Positions 25,184-31,702 of a DNA stretch of 64,000 bases are shown here, one piece after another. The DNA comes from Candidatus Hydrogenedentota bacterium. Lineage in GTDB: Bacteria; Hydrogenedentota; Hydrogenedentia; Hydrogenedentales; JAEUWI01. The stretch covers positions 1 to 64,000 of the forward strand of contig JACPGE010000073.1 in assembly GCA_016182605.1 (NCBI GenBank). The letters are read 5' to 3'. The notes below the pieces were generated by a model. It worked only from the letters and a program-made list of their open reading frames with translations, had not been told where the DNA came from and searched no databases. A program made the translations under genes and the position numbers. Position 1 is the first letter of the stretch; the number at the start of each line of letters is the position of its first letter.

Positions 25184-25473
25184 AGCGTAAATACCCGTTT
25201 CATTTCGTCCATCGCGGTGCGCGATGCGTGATAGACAGAAACATGATGGATGACAAGGTGCGATTTTCAGCGAAGGTCACAATCGGGGGATATTGTGACA
25301 TTTGGTTGACGTTAGAAACGTGGGACATGGGCAGCCTGGACTCACACCGGGAGGCGCGGAAAGCGGCCATCAGGTGGGCGAAACGCATTGGAGTCATATG
25401 GATGGAGTTGAAGGCGCAGGCGGTTTTAACCACACAGAGCGCAGAGAGCACAGAGAAGGAGGTGGGCTCATGA
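25180..25473 (+). CDS. Hypothetical phage protein with REP-F-encoded C-terminus
   Basis: The protein has 97 aa. The folded-looking part (beta segments RFSAKVTIGGYCDIWLTLE, then helix SHREARKAAIRWAKRIG) is followed by a tail that starts VLTTQSAEST. It is produced by translation of a REP-F element (25425-25463, GGTTTTAACCACACAGAGCG). The element therefore supplies the last ~17 codons and the sequence leading into the next start. Confidence 0.5.
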   Translation: MKRKYPFHFVHRGARCVIDRNMMDDKVRFSAKVTIGGYCDIWLTLETWDMGSLDSHREARKAAIRWAKRIGVIWMELKAQAVLTTQSAESTEKEVGS

Positions 25474-25814
25474 CGCGACGCAGGCGCGTGAAACGCGAGC
25501 CGCGGGGGTATGTGCGGCGGTCTGCTACTGGTGAGTTGCCGCGGCGGCTGGTGATCGATGTGCGGTTTACGCGGGAGGAGTTGGTGGAGTATGTGTGCTG
25601 GTTAATTTGGGTCACTGAGCAGTGCTGTGAGGAGGATACTTCTGTTGTTGAGGAGTTCTCTGATCGTGAGTTTTGGAATGCAATGAAAGCCGAGGTGGCC
25701 GATCAGGGCCGGTTGAATTTCTCGGATTGGGGTGGTGGTGATAAGGAGGTGGATCAGGTGATCGTGTCGCGTGCGCGCGCGCTTGTGGCGCGGGTGTGGC
25801 CTGCGCATGGGTGA
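25470..25814 (+). CDS. Hypothetical phage protein
   Basis: The protein has 114 aa. The N-terminus is basic (TRRRRVKREPRGYVRR), followed by an acidic alpha-helical part. ATG overlaps the previous stop and AAGGAGG, contributed by the end of the REP-F element, lies 8 nt upstream. It overlaps the helicase gene by 8 nt. No family recognised. Confidence 0.5.
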   Translation: MTRRRRVKREPRGYVRRSATGELPRRLVIDVRFTREELVEYVCWLIWVTEQCCEEDTSVVEEFSDREFWNAMKAEVADQGRLNFSDWGGGDKEVDQVIVSRARALVARVWPAHG

Positions 25815-27204
25815 TCAATACCGTATAGCGCCGCAGGCGGTGGAGGCGGAGCGGAGTGTGCTGGGTGCGCTGCTGGTGGAGCCGGATGAGGTGGTGGGTG
25901 AGGTGGTGCGGGTGCTTGGGGCCACTGCGCGGATGTTTTATGTCGAGCCGCATTCGATGCTTTACGCGCATTTAACGCAGATGTATTTGCAGCGGACGCC
26001 TATCGACCCGACGACGGTGCTGGAGCGGCTGAGCCGGGCTGGGCGGCTGGAGGAGATTGGGGGGAGCGCGTACCTGGCGGAACTGATCAGTGCGGTGCCG
26101 AGCACGGCGAACGTGGGGTATTACGCGCAACTGGTTCGGGACGCGTTTGTGCTGCGGGAGTTGATGGCGCTGGGGGAGCAGTTGACGCGGGCCGCGGGCG
26201 CTGGGAGCGGGAGCCCGATGGAGGTGCTGGAGTCGACGGAGGGCGCGTTGCTGGCGCTGCGGGATGCGGCGCACGGGGGGCGGGAATTGACGCCGGTGGC
26301 TGTGGGGCTGGAGGAGGATATTTCGGCGATCATGGATATTTACGCGTCGGGTACGCTGGGGGGGTTGAGCACGGGCATCAGTTCGCAGGATCGCATCCTT
26401 GGGGGATTGCAGCCGGGCGATGTGACGATACTGGCGGCGCGTCCGAGTGTGGGGAAAACGGCGTTTTCGTTGAATGTGGCGCGGTATGTGGCGATGGAGC
26501 AGGAGAGCGCGGTGGCTTTTTTCAGCCTGGAGATGAGTGCGCGGAAGCTGCGCACGAGGCTGCTGTATATGGTGGGGCGCGTGAGCAAAATGGAGGTGGT
26601 GGACCGGCGGTGCAAGCAGATCGACTTGGAGCAGCGGCTGGAATATGCGCGTGGGCGTTTGTCAAAAATTCCGCTGTATGTTTTCGACGGCGGCGGGATC
26701 ACGCCGGCGACTATCCGGGGGGAGCTGCGGCGCTTGAACCGGAAGCAGCCGCCGCATGGCCGGGTGAAATTGGTGGTGGTGGATTATCTTCAGTTGATGA
26801 CGCATCCGGAGAAGTCGAACCAAAACCGTGAAGCGGAGGTGGCGGCGCTGTCGCGGGAGCTGAAGGCGTTGGCGGTTGAGGAGCACGTGCACGTGATGGC
26901 GCTGAGTCAGTTGAGCCGTGCTGGGGATGGGGAGCCGGATTTGAAGCACCTGCGCGAGTCTGGGGCTATCGAGCAGGATGCGGACGCGGTGATTTTCCTC
27001 TACCGGGCGCCGGATGCGCAGGAGGGGTTGATCACGCTGAAGATCGCAAAAAACAGGGATGGTGAGACCGGGGTATGTGAGGCCTATTTCCGGAAAGACT
27101 ACCAGGAGTTTCGGGCGGTGGTGCGGGAGCGGGACCCGGCAACGGTGACGTCTCCTGTGCAGAGTGAGTATGAGTATGACGAGGATGAACACGGCGCGTT
27201 TTGA
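25807..27204 (+). CDS. dnaB: Replicative DNA helicase, DnaB-like
   Basis: The protein has 465 aa. The N-terminal helical DnaB domain is IAPQAVEAERSVLGALLVEP. The RecA-type motor has Walker A RPSVGKTAF (K217), Walker B VVVDYLQLM (D326), motif ALSQLSR and the C-terminal DADAVIFLYR. It unwinds the phage origin together with the initiator encoded next. It is close to full length for bacterial DnaB, so it may replace rather than recruit the host helicase. It overlaps the upstream gene by 8 nt. Confidence 0.95.
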   Translation: MGDQYRIAPQAVEAERSVLGALLVEPDEVVGEVVRVLGATARMFYVEPHSMLYAHLTQMYLQRTPIDPTTVLERLSRAGRLEEIGGSAYLAELISAVPSTANVGYYAQLVRDAFVLRELMALGEQLTRAAGAGSGSPMEVLESTEGALLALRDAAHGGRELTPVAVGLEEDISAIMDIYASGTLGGLSTGISSQDRILGGLQPGDVTILAARPSVGKTAFSLNVARYVAMEQESAVAFFSLEMSARKLRTRLLYMVGRVSKMEVVDRRCKQIDLEQRLEYARGRLSKIPLYVFDGGGITPATIRGELRRLNRKQPPHGRVKLVVVDYLQLMTHPEKSNQNREAEVAALSRELKALAVEEHVHVMALSQLSRAGDGEPDLKHLRESGAIEQDADAVIFLYRAPDAQEGLITLKIAKNRDGETGVCEAYFRKDYQEFRAVVRERDPATVTSPVQSEYEYDEDEHGAF

Positions 27205-27224
27205 GCGCGGGAATTGGAGGGCGT

Positions 27225-28163
27225 ATGGCCGGGACGTATCGGCGGGTGGATGTTCGGGTGTGGAGCGATAAGCGGGTCCGTGCGCTGCCTGAGCGCGCCC
27301 GGCTGCTGTGGCTGTGGTTTATGACGAATGACCAGATCACGGCCGTGGGGGTGATGCGGCATCATCCTGGGGCTATCGCGCACGATCTCGGGTGCACGGA
27401 AGCGGAGTTGGCGGAGCCCGTGGGCGCGCTGCTGGCGGCCGGGATGATCCGGTACGAGTCCAGGGAAATGCTGTGGTGCGTGTGGAATTTCGTTCGATAT
27501 AACCTGCCGGACAATTGGAAGCAGATTATTAGCTGGGGCCGTACGATAGACCGGATGCCTGAGTGCGATCTGTTGGGTGAGTATCTGTTGCACGTGCGGG
27601 AGATACTGGCGAGCGAGGGCCGGGAAGCGCTGTTGGAGCGATTTGATACCGCAGTTTTACGGCGTTCTGGTGGTGCTGGAGAGGGTATGGATATGGGTAT
27701 CCAGACCGGGAAATCTGATTCAGGATTGGGTATGCCATTGGGTATAGGGAACCCAGAATCAGAAACGGAAACCGGGTATGCAATATCAGGAACAGGATCA
27801 GGAACAGGATCAGGAACAGAAACAGGAACAGGATCAGAAGGGCGGAGCGAGTCCGCCCCGATGGTGGAGGGTGATAGCGGATTGGGATTGTTTGCGGTGC
27901 TGCATGGTCCGCCGACGCCGGTGCCTGAGGCGTGGGTGCGCGCCTGGCGGGTGACGTTTCCGGGATTGGAGGTGCGCGCGGAGTTGTTGTCCGCGCGGCA
28001 GTGGCTGGAGGATAACCCCGCGCGGCGGAAGAAAAAAATCAAGGCGTTTCTTGGGGGTTGGTTGCGACGGGCGTGGGAACGTCTGCCGGAGGAGCGGCGC
28101 CGAGTGAAGGCGCCCGTTGCGCGGGTGGCGATTCGGACGGTTGAACTGGGTGCCCGGCAATGA
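27225..28163 (+). CDS. Replication initiator-like protein with internal iterons
   Basis: The protein has 312 aa. Residues 1-110 resemble the winged-helix N-terminus of phage replication proteins (YRRVDVRVWSDKRVRALPERA, LLWLWFMTND, VWNFVRYNLPDNWKQII). A Gly/Ser/Thr/Glu low-complexity linker (about 188-206, GTGSGTGSGTETGTG) is encoded by 12-bp iterons. A basic C-terminal helical region follows (ARRKKKIKAFLGGWLRRAWERLP). The position next to dnaB and the iterons inside the gene parallel lambda O. ATG 27225 has GGAGG 8 nt upstream. Confidence 0.7.
   Translation: MAGTYRRVDVRVWSDKRVRALPERARLLWLWFMTNDQITAVGVMRHHPGAIAHDLGCTEAELAEPVGALLAAGMIRYESREMLWCVWNFVRYNLPDNWKQIISWGRTIDRMPECDLLGEYLLHVREILASEGREALLERFDTAVLRRSGGAGEGMDMGIQTGKSDSGLGMPLGIGNPESETETGYAISGTGSGTGSGTETGTGSEGRSESAPMVEGDSGLGLFAVLHGPPTPVPEAWVRAWRVTFPGLEVRAELLSARQWLEDNPARRKKKIKAFLGGWLRRAWERLPEERRRVKAPVARVAIRTVELGARQ
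27786..27833 (+). repeat. Four 12-bp iterons, candidate replication origin
   Basis: Tandem units TCAGGAACAGGA, TCAGGAACAGGA, TCAGGAACAGAA and ACAGGAACAGGA lie within the initiator-like gene, followed by a partial TCAG. Iterons inside the initiator gene are how the lambda origin is organised. The 12-bp period also keeps the reading frame, so it could alternatively be a simple-sequence linker. Confidence 0.45.
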
Positions 28164-28417
28164 GCACCAAGGAGGGAATCATGATTGACAGGTTACCGAG
28201 CACGGACGATGTTGAGGCTTTCTGGAAGTTGAAGCCGGTATTCGATGGGTATTTTTCCAGCCGGGACGGGGCGACTGAGCATCGGTGGCGGCAGGAGCTT
28301 GGGCGTCCGGCGGATCGGTGGGTGAGGCTATTGCCGCGGCGCGCTCGAAACTTAGGAAGGAGGTTGACCGGGTGGGGATTTGTCGCTTACGTGAAGGGGC
28401 GGAAATATGACACCTGA
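28160..28417 (+). CDS. Small hypothetical phage protein
   Basis: The protein has 85 aa. ATG overlaps the previous stop; a second ATG at 28181 is possible, after AGGAGG-like GGAGGGAATC. It has a basic C-terminal half. It overlaps the next methyltransferase gene by 11 nt. Function unknown. Confidence 0.45.
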   Translation: MSTKEGIMIDRLPSTDDVEAFWKLKPVFDGYFSSRDGATEHRWRQELGRPADRWVRLLPRRARNLGRRLTGWGFVAYVKGRKYDT

Positions 28418-29390
28418 TTGGGCGATCGAGACTGGAGACTGTTTGGAGGTATTGAAGGGGATGGAGTCGGTCACTGCGCAGTGTTGCGTGACGAGTCCGC
28501 CGTATTTTAGGCTGCGGGATTATGGCCATGCTGGGCAGATCGGTCTGGAGTCCACGCCGGCGGAATACGTGGAGCGGTTGGTGGAGGTGTTCCGCGAGGT
28601 GTGGCGCGTGCTGAAGGATGACGGGATTCTGTGGCTAAACCTTGGAGATAGCTACTCGAGCTGCGGGAAGAACCGGACCGAGGCGCAGGCCACGGCGAAG
28701 ACGGGGCTGGGCGGCGGCGTGCGCACCCAATGCGCGAGCCTGGTGCAGCTGTCGAAGTTGTCGAAAGGGCTTAAGCCCAAAGACCTGATCGGTATTCCGT
28801 GGCGCGTGGCGTTTGCGTTGCAGTCGGATGGGTGGTATTTGCGGCAGGATATTATTTGGAGCAAGCCCAATTCGATGCCTGAGAGCACGCGGGACCGGTG
28901 CTCGCGGAGCCACGAATATATTTTTATGTTGACGAAGCGCCCGCGGTATTACTACGACTACGAGGCGGTGCGCGAGCCGATGACGACGCGGCGGGCATCT
29001 GCATTGAATTGGTGTCGTGACAGCAAGGAGGGGGAGGTGCCTGGCGCGAACAACAAGCAGCACCGGCTGGAACGCAAGGACAAACAGGCTGGTCATGGGC
29101 GGCGACGAGGGGTAGGGTTTCGCAACAAGCGGGACGTTTGGACGGTGAGTACACAGCCCTATACCGCGGCGCATTTTGCGACGTTTCCCCCCAAGTTGAT
29201 CGAGCCGTGCGTATTGGCTGGTAGCCGGGTGGGCGATCTGGTGATCGACCCCTTCAGCGGGGCCGGGACTACTGGCTTGGTGTCTGTGGTGCATGGGCGC
29301 AAGTATTTGGGGATTGAGTTGAATCCGGAGTATGTGGCGATGAGCGAGGCGCGGATTGAGGCGGCCACGCGGCAGGGCGTGTTGTTTTGA
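28407..29390 (+). CDS. TSPPY-type DNA methyltransferase (beta class)
   Basis: The protein has 327 aa of the N6_N4 methyltransferase family. Catalytic motif IV TSPPYF is at 29-34 and the SAM-binding FSGAGTT at 283-289. This order is typical of beta-class N4-cytosine or N6-adenine enzymes. Other blocks are LWLNLGDSYSS, IPWRVAFALQSDGW, DIIWSKPNSMPES and KLIEPCVLAGSR. There is no restriction partner nearby, so it is an orphan phage methyltransferase, the third in this prophage. Confidence 0.92.
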   Translation: MTPDWAIETGDCLEVLKGMESVTAQCCVTSPPYFRLRDYGHAGQIGLESTPAEYVERLVEVFREVWRVLKDDGILWLNLGDSYSSCGKNRTEAQATAKTGLGGGVRTQCASLVQLSKLSKGLKPKDLIGIPWRVAFALQSDGWYLRQDIIWSKPNSMPESTRDRCSRSHEYIFMLTKRPRYYYDYEAVREPMTTRRASALNWCRDSKEGEVPGANNKQHRLERKDKQAGHGRRRGVGFRNKRDVWTVSTQPYTAAHFATFPPKLIEPCVLAGSRVGDLVIDPFSGAGTTGLVSVVHGRKYLGIELNPEYVAMSEARIEAATRQGVLF

Positions 29391-29409
29391 AAGATGCGAG
29401 GACAAGAAC

Positions 29410-29715
29410 GTGAGCCAGTCCAGAACAGATACCGAACTTCAAGGGGAGCCCTGCATTGTGGGGCTCATCGAGGACACGGCGGATCTCATCTTTGCAAATT
29501 GTGGGCGCTGGCCCACGCTGTTGCGGTTTACTGAAACGGCCTTCTTCCGGTTCACCTTTTCTGAGACGGCCCGGTCGCGGCTGGCTGGGTTTGGATTGGG
29601 GTGGGTGTCCGCGGAGCAGATGACGTTGCGGCATGTGTCGGCGGTGTTCGGGGGGCGGTTCAGGGTTGAGATTTTACCGGATGGTGACTGTCCGGGGTTG
29701 ATGTGGTTGTTTTGA
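29410..29715 (+). CDS. Hypothetical phage protein
   Basis: The protein has 101 aa from GTG 29410. It has mixed alpha/beta sequence with no motif recognised (FRFTFSETARSRLAGFGLGW, GGRFRVEILPDGD). It is the last gene before the packaging block and the first repeat-loaded gap. Confidence 0.4.
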   Translation: MSQSRTDTELQGEPCIVGLIEDTADLIFANCGRWPTLLRFTETAFFRFTFSETARSRLAGFGLGWVSAEQMTLRHVSAVFGGRFRVEILPDGDCPGLMWLF

Positions 29716-29728
29716 CGAGGTGAAAACA

Positions 29729-29812
29729 GCCCCCCCTGCCCCCCCGCAAGCGGGGGGGAGGAATTGGGGCGAAGAAGAACTCGGACAGGAATGTCCAAGA
29801 TCCTTGGGAAGG
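29729..29812. repeat. Stacked REP-A and REP-B
   Basis: A REP-A hairpin (29729-29758) and REP-B (29781-29810) fill the gap; the downstream ATG follows 9 nt after REP-B. Confidence 0.8.
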
Positions 29813-29820
29813 GAACGGTT

Positions 29821-30369
29821 ATGACGGATTTAGATCTCTCAGTGTACAGTGAAGATGAAGTGCGGGCGATGCGAACGGCGCTGGGCATGGCGCTGGCTGG
29901 TGTGCCGCGGGACCGCGTTGTTGAATCGGTAACGGCCCAGGGGGTTGCGGATCCGGAGGGGTTCGTGACGGCGGCTGTGGAGCATGTGTGGCAGTTGCTC
30001 GGCCTGGAGGGGATGACGCGGGAGTTTCACGTGGCTGCGCGCTGGAGCTTGTATGGTTCGGCGCGGGCGGCAGGGGAACTGAAGATCTGCCGGGAATTGC
30101 TCACGGATTTGGCGCGGCTGCAGGGGCTGTATCCGGGGCAGCGCGCGGTGACAACGCCTGGCGGGGGGAGTGTGGAGTCTGGCGGGAAGGGGCCTGGTGT
30201 GGCAGTGGCGCCGGGGAAAATTACCAGTTTGGATGAGTGGTTGAATGCGCCTGTGTCCGGGCAGGCTGGAGGGAAGAAGAAGGGTTCTTCGAGGGGCCCT
30301 TCGACGGGATCCAGGAAGAAGAGCGCAACCACGAACGGCACGAAAGTCGCGAAAGGGAAAAAGGGATGA
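29821..30369 (+). CDS. Hypothetical protein at head of packaging block
   Basis: The protein has 182 aa. It is acidic and helical in the first 110 residues (EDEVRAMRTALGMALAGVPRD, ARWSLYGSARAAGELKICRE). The tail is Gly/Ser/Lys-rich and ends in KVAKGKKG. The tail overlaps a repeat-like stretch (about 30326-30369). It lies just before the small terminase gene and may assist packaging; no family recognised. Confidence 0.5.
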   Translation: MTDLDLSVYSEDEVRAMRTALGMALAGVPRDRVVESVTAQGVADPEGFVTAAVEHVWQLLGLEGMTREFHVAARWSLYGSARAAGELKICRELLTDLARLQGLYPGQRAVTTPGGGSVESGGKGPGVAVAPGKITSLDEWLNAPVSGQAGGKKKGSSRGPSTGSRKKSATTNGTKVAKGKKG

Positions 30370-30550
30370 AAACCGGACAGGAATGTCCGGGCCCCTTGGG
30401 AAGGGATCTCTCAGTCGCGGAACTCCTTCGAGATGACAGGGAGAGGCGGCGCGGAGCGCCGGGGACGGCATTCCCAAGGGGACCTTGGGAACGAGAAAGC
30501 AGAGATCCATGGGTAAGCATGGGTATTTCTAGAAACGGACAGGAGTGATC
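30370..30550. repeat. Stacked REP-B/C, REP-D, REP-G, REP-B
   Basis: In order: a B/C hybrid (GGACAGGAATGTCCGGGCCCC, 30376-30396), REP-D (30404-30443), REP-G (30446-30497) and a partial REP-B (GGACAGGAGTGATCC, 30537-30551) whose AGGAG serves as ribosome-binding site for the next GTG. Confidence 0.8.
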
Positions 30551-30552
30551 CA

Positions 30553-31155
30553 GTGCATGAATTGACGGCGGAGGAGCGGGAGGCGATGCGTTCCGCGCTG
30601 GCGCGGCGGAACGGGGGGATTCCGTTGACGCAAGAGGATCGGCGGTGGCTGCGGAAGGCGGAGAAGCTGCACGCGCAGGCGTTGCGCATTCAGGTATTCA
30701 AGGCGGTGCCGAAGGGGGAATATGCCGATATTTCGGGGCGGCAGGTGAAGGTTTTGAACGAACAGGCGTCCCGGTATGGATTGCCGTTGGCGGGTGCGAC
30801 GGTGGACCTGACGGTATTGATTCCGCGGTTCCATGATTTTCTGGCGGAGAACCGGTATAAGTTGCGGGCGCCGGAGGAGGAGGATCCGCTGTTGGCCGGC
30901 GCGGTTAGTCCGGGGTTGGAAAAGTACCGGAACCACAAGGCCGCACGAGAGGAGATTCGGCTCCGGGAGGACCTGGCGCAGAGCATTCCCCGGGAAGACG
31001 TGAAGGCCGGGTTCGGGTTGGTGGCGCAGCGGCTGCGACGGCTGGGCGACAAGCTGGCGGATCTCTATGGAGAAGAGGCCCGCGGGGTGCTGGAGGCATG
31101 TTTGGAGGATTGCGCTGTGGCTGTCCGGGAGTTGTTGGGCGCCGATGACGAGTGA
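30553..31155 (+). CDS. Terminase small subunit (putative)
   Basis: The protein has 200 aa. The N-terminal region (TAEEREAMRSALARRNGG) may be a recognition module. GEYADISGRQVKVLNEQASRY and GLPLAGATVDLTVLIPRFHDFL resemble Nu1-type helix-turn-helix small terminases, and the C-terminal half is long helices (KYRNHKAAREEIRLREDLAQ, RLRRLGDKLADLYGEEARGVL). It binds phage DNA for packaging with TerL, encoded two genes downstream. The GTG start has AGGAG 8 nt upstream. Confidence 0.65.
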   Translation: MHELTAEEREAMRSALARRNGGIPLTQEDRRWLRKAEKLHAQALRIQVFKAVPKGEYADISGRQVKVLNEQASRYGLPLAGATVDLTVLIPRFHDFLAENRYKLRAPEEEDPLLAGAVSPGLEKYRNHKAAREEIRLREDLAQSIPREDVKAGFGLVAQRLRRLGDKLADLYGEEARGVLEACLEDCAVAVRELLGADDE

Positions 31156-31180
31156 GGCCCTACTGGCCCCCCTGGGAGGC

Positions 31181-31250
31181 CCCTCCTGACGCCCCCGCAA
31201 GCGGGGGGGGAGGAAGGAAGGAATTCACGCAAAGCCGCGAAGGCGCAAAG
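31181..31250. repeat. Stacked REP-A and REP-E
   Basis: A REP-A hairpin at about 31190-31212 is followed by REP-E (TTCACGCAAAGCCGCGAAGG, 31223-31250) before the 31280 gene. Confidence 0.75.
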
Positions 31251-31279
31251 GGAAACACACGAATGGGAAGGATGAATAG

Positions 31280-31699
31280 ATGAAGATTAATGTGGCCGAG
31301 GATTTTTCAATGGTGCCCGGGGGGCGGTATCGGGCTGATGGGCCTTGGAGCGGGGAGCAGTTCCTGGAGGAGGTATTGGTTCCGGCGTTTCAGAAGCTGG
31401 CCCGGACTGAATTGCTGGAAATTGATTTTGATGGGGTGTTCGGGTGCGCGCCGTGTTGGATATCTGAGGTGTTCTATGGGCTGGGGTTGCGGTTCCCAGA
31501 AGATGAGGTGGCTGGCCGGATTGTGATTGTCGGGGAGAACAAGGCGCTTTTTTTGGAGGATGTGCGGGAGTCGCTGCGAGAGGGTTTGGCGGCGCGGAGC
31601 GCCGGGGACTGCATTCCCACGGGGGACCGTGGGAACGAGAGGAAATTGGACTCGGACAGGAATGTCCAAGATCCTGGTGGGTTACGAACTGAAGGGTAA
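31280..31699 (+). CDS. STAS-like DUF4325-type protein with repeat-encoded tail
   Basis: The protein has 139 aa. Residues 1-95 fit the DUF4325 STAS-like layout: GGRYRADGPWSGEQFLEEVL, then LLEIDFDGVFGCAPCWISEV and FPEDEVAGRIVIVGEN. The last ~36 residues are translated REP-G and REP-B (31589-31676, giving ARSAGDCIPTGDRGNE and DSDRNVQDPG), so the original stop was lost or bypassed. Its role in a packaging block is unknown. Confidence 0.55.
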   Translation: MKINVAEDFSMVPGGRYRADGPWSGEQFLEEVLVPAFQKLARTELLEIDFDGVFGCAPCWISEVFYGLGLRFPEDEVAGRIVIVGENKALFLEDVRESLREGLAARSAGDCIPTGDRGNERKLDSDRNVQDPGGLRTEG

Positions 31700-31702
31700 T
31701 TG

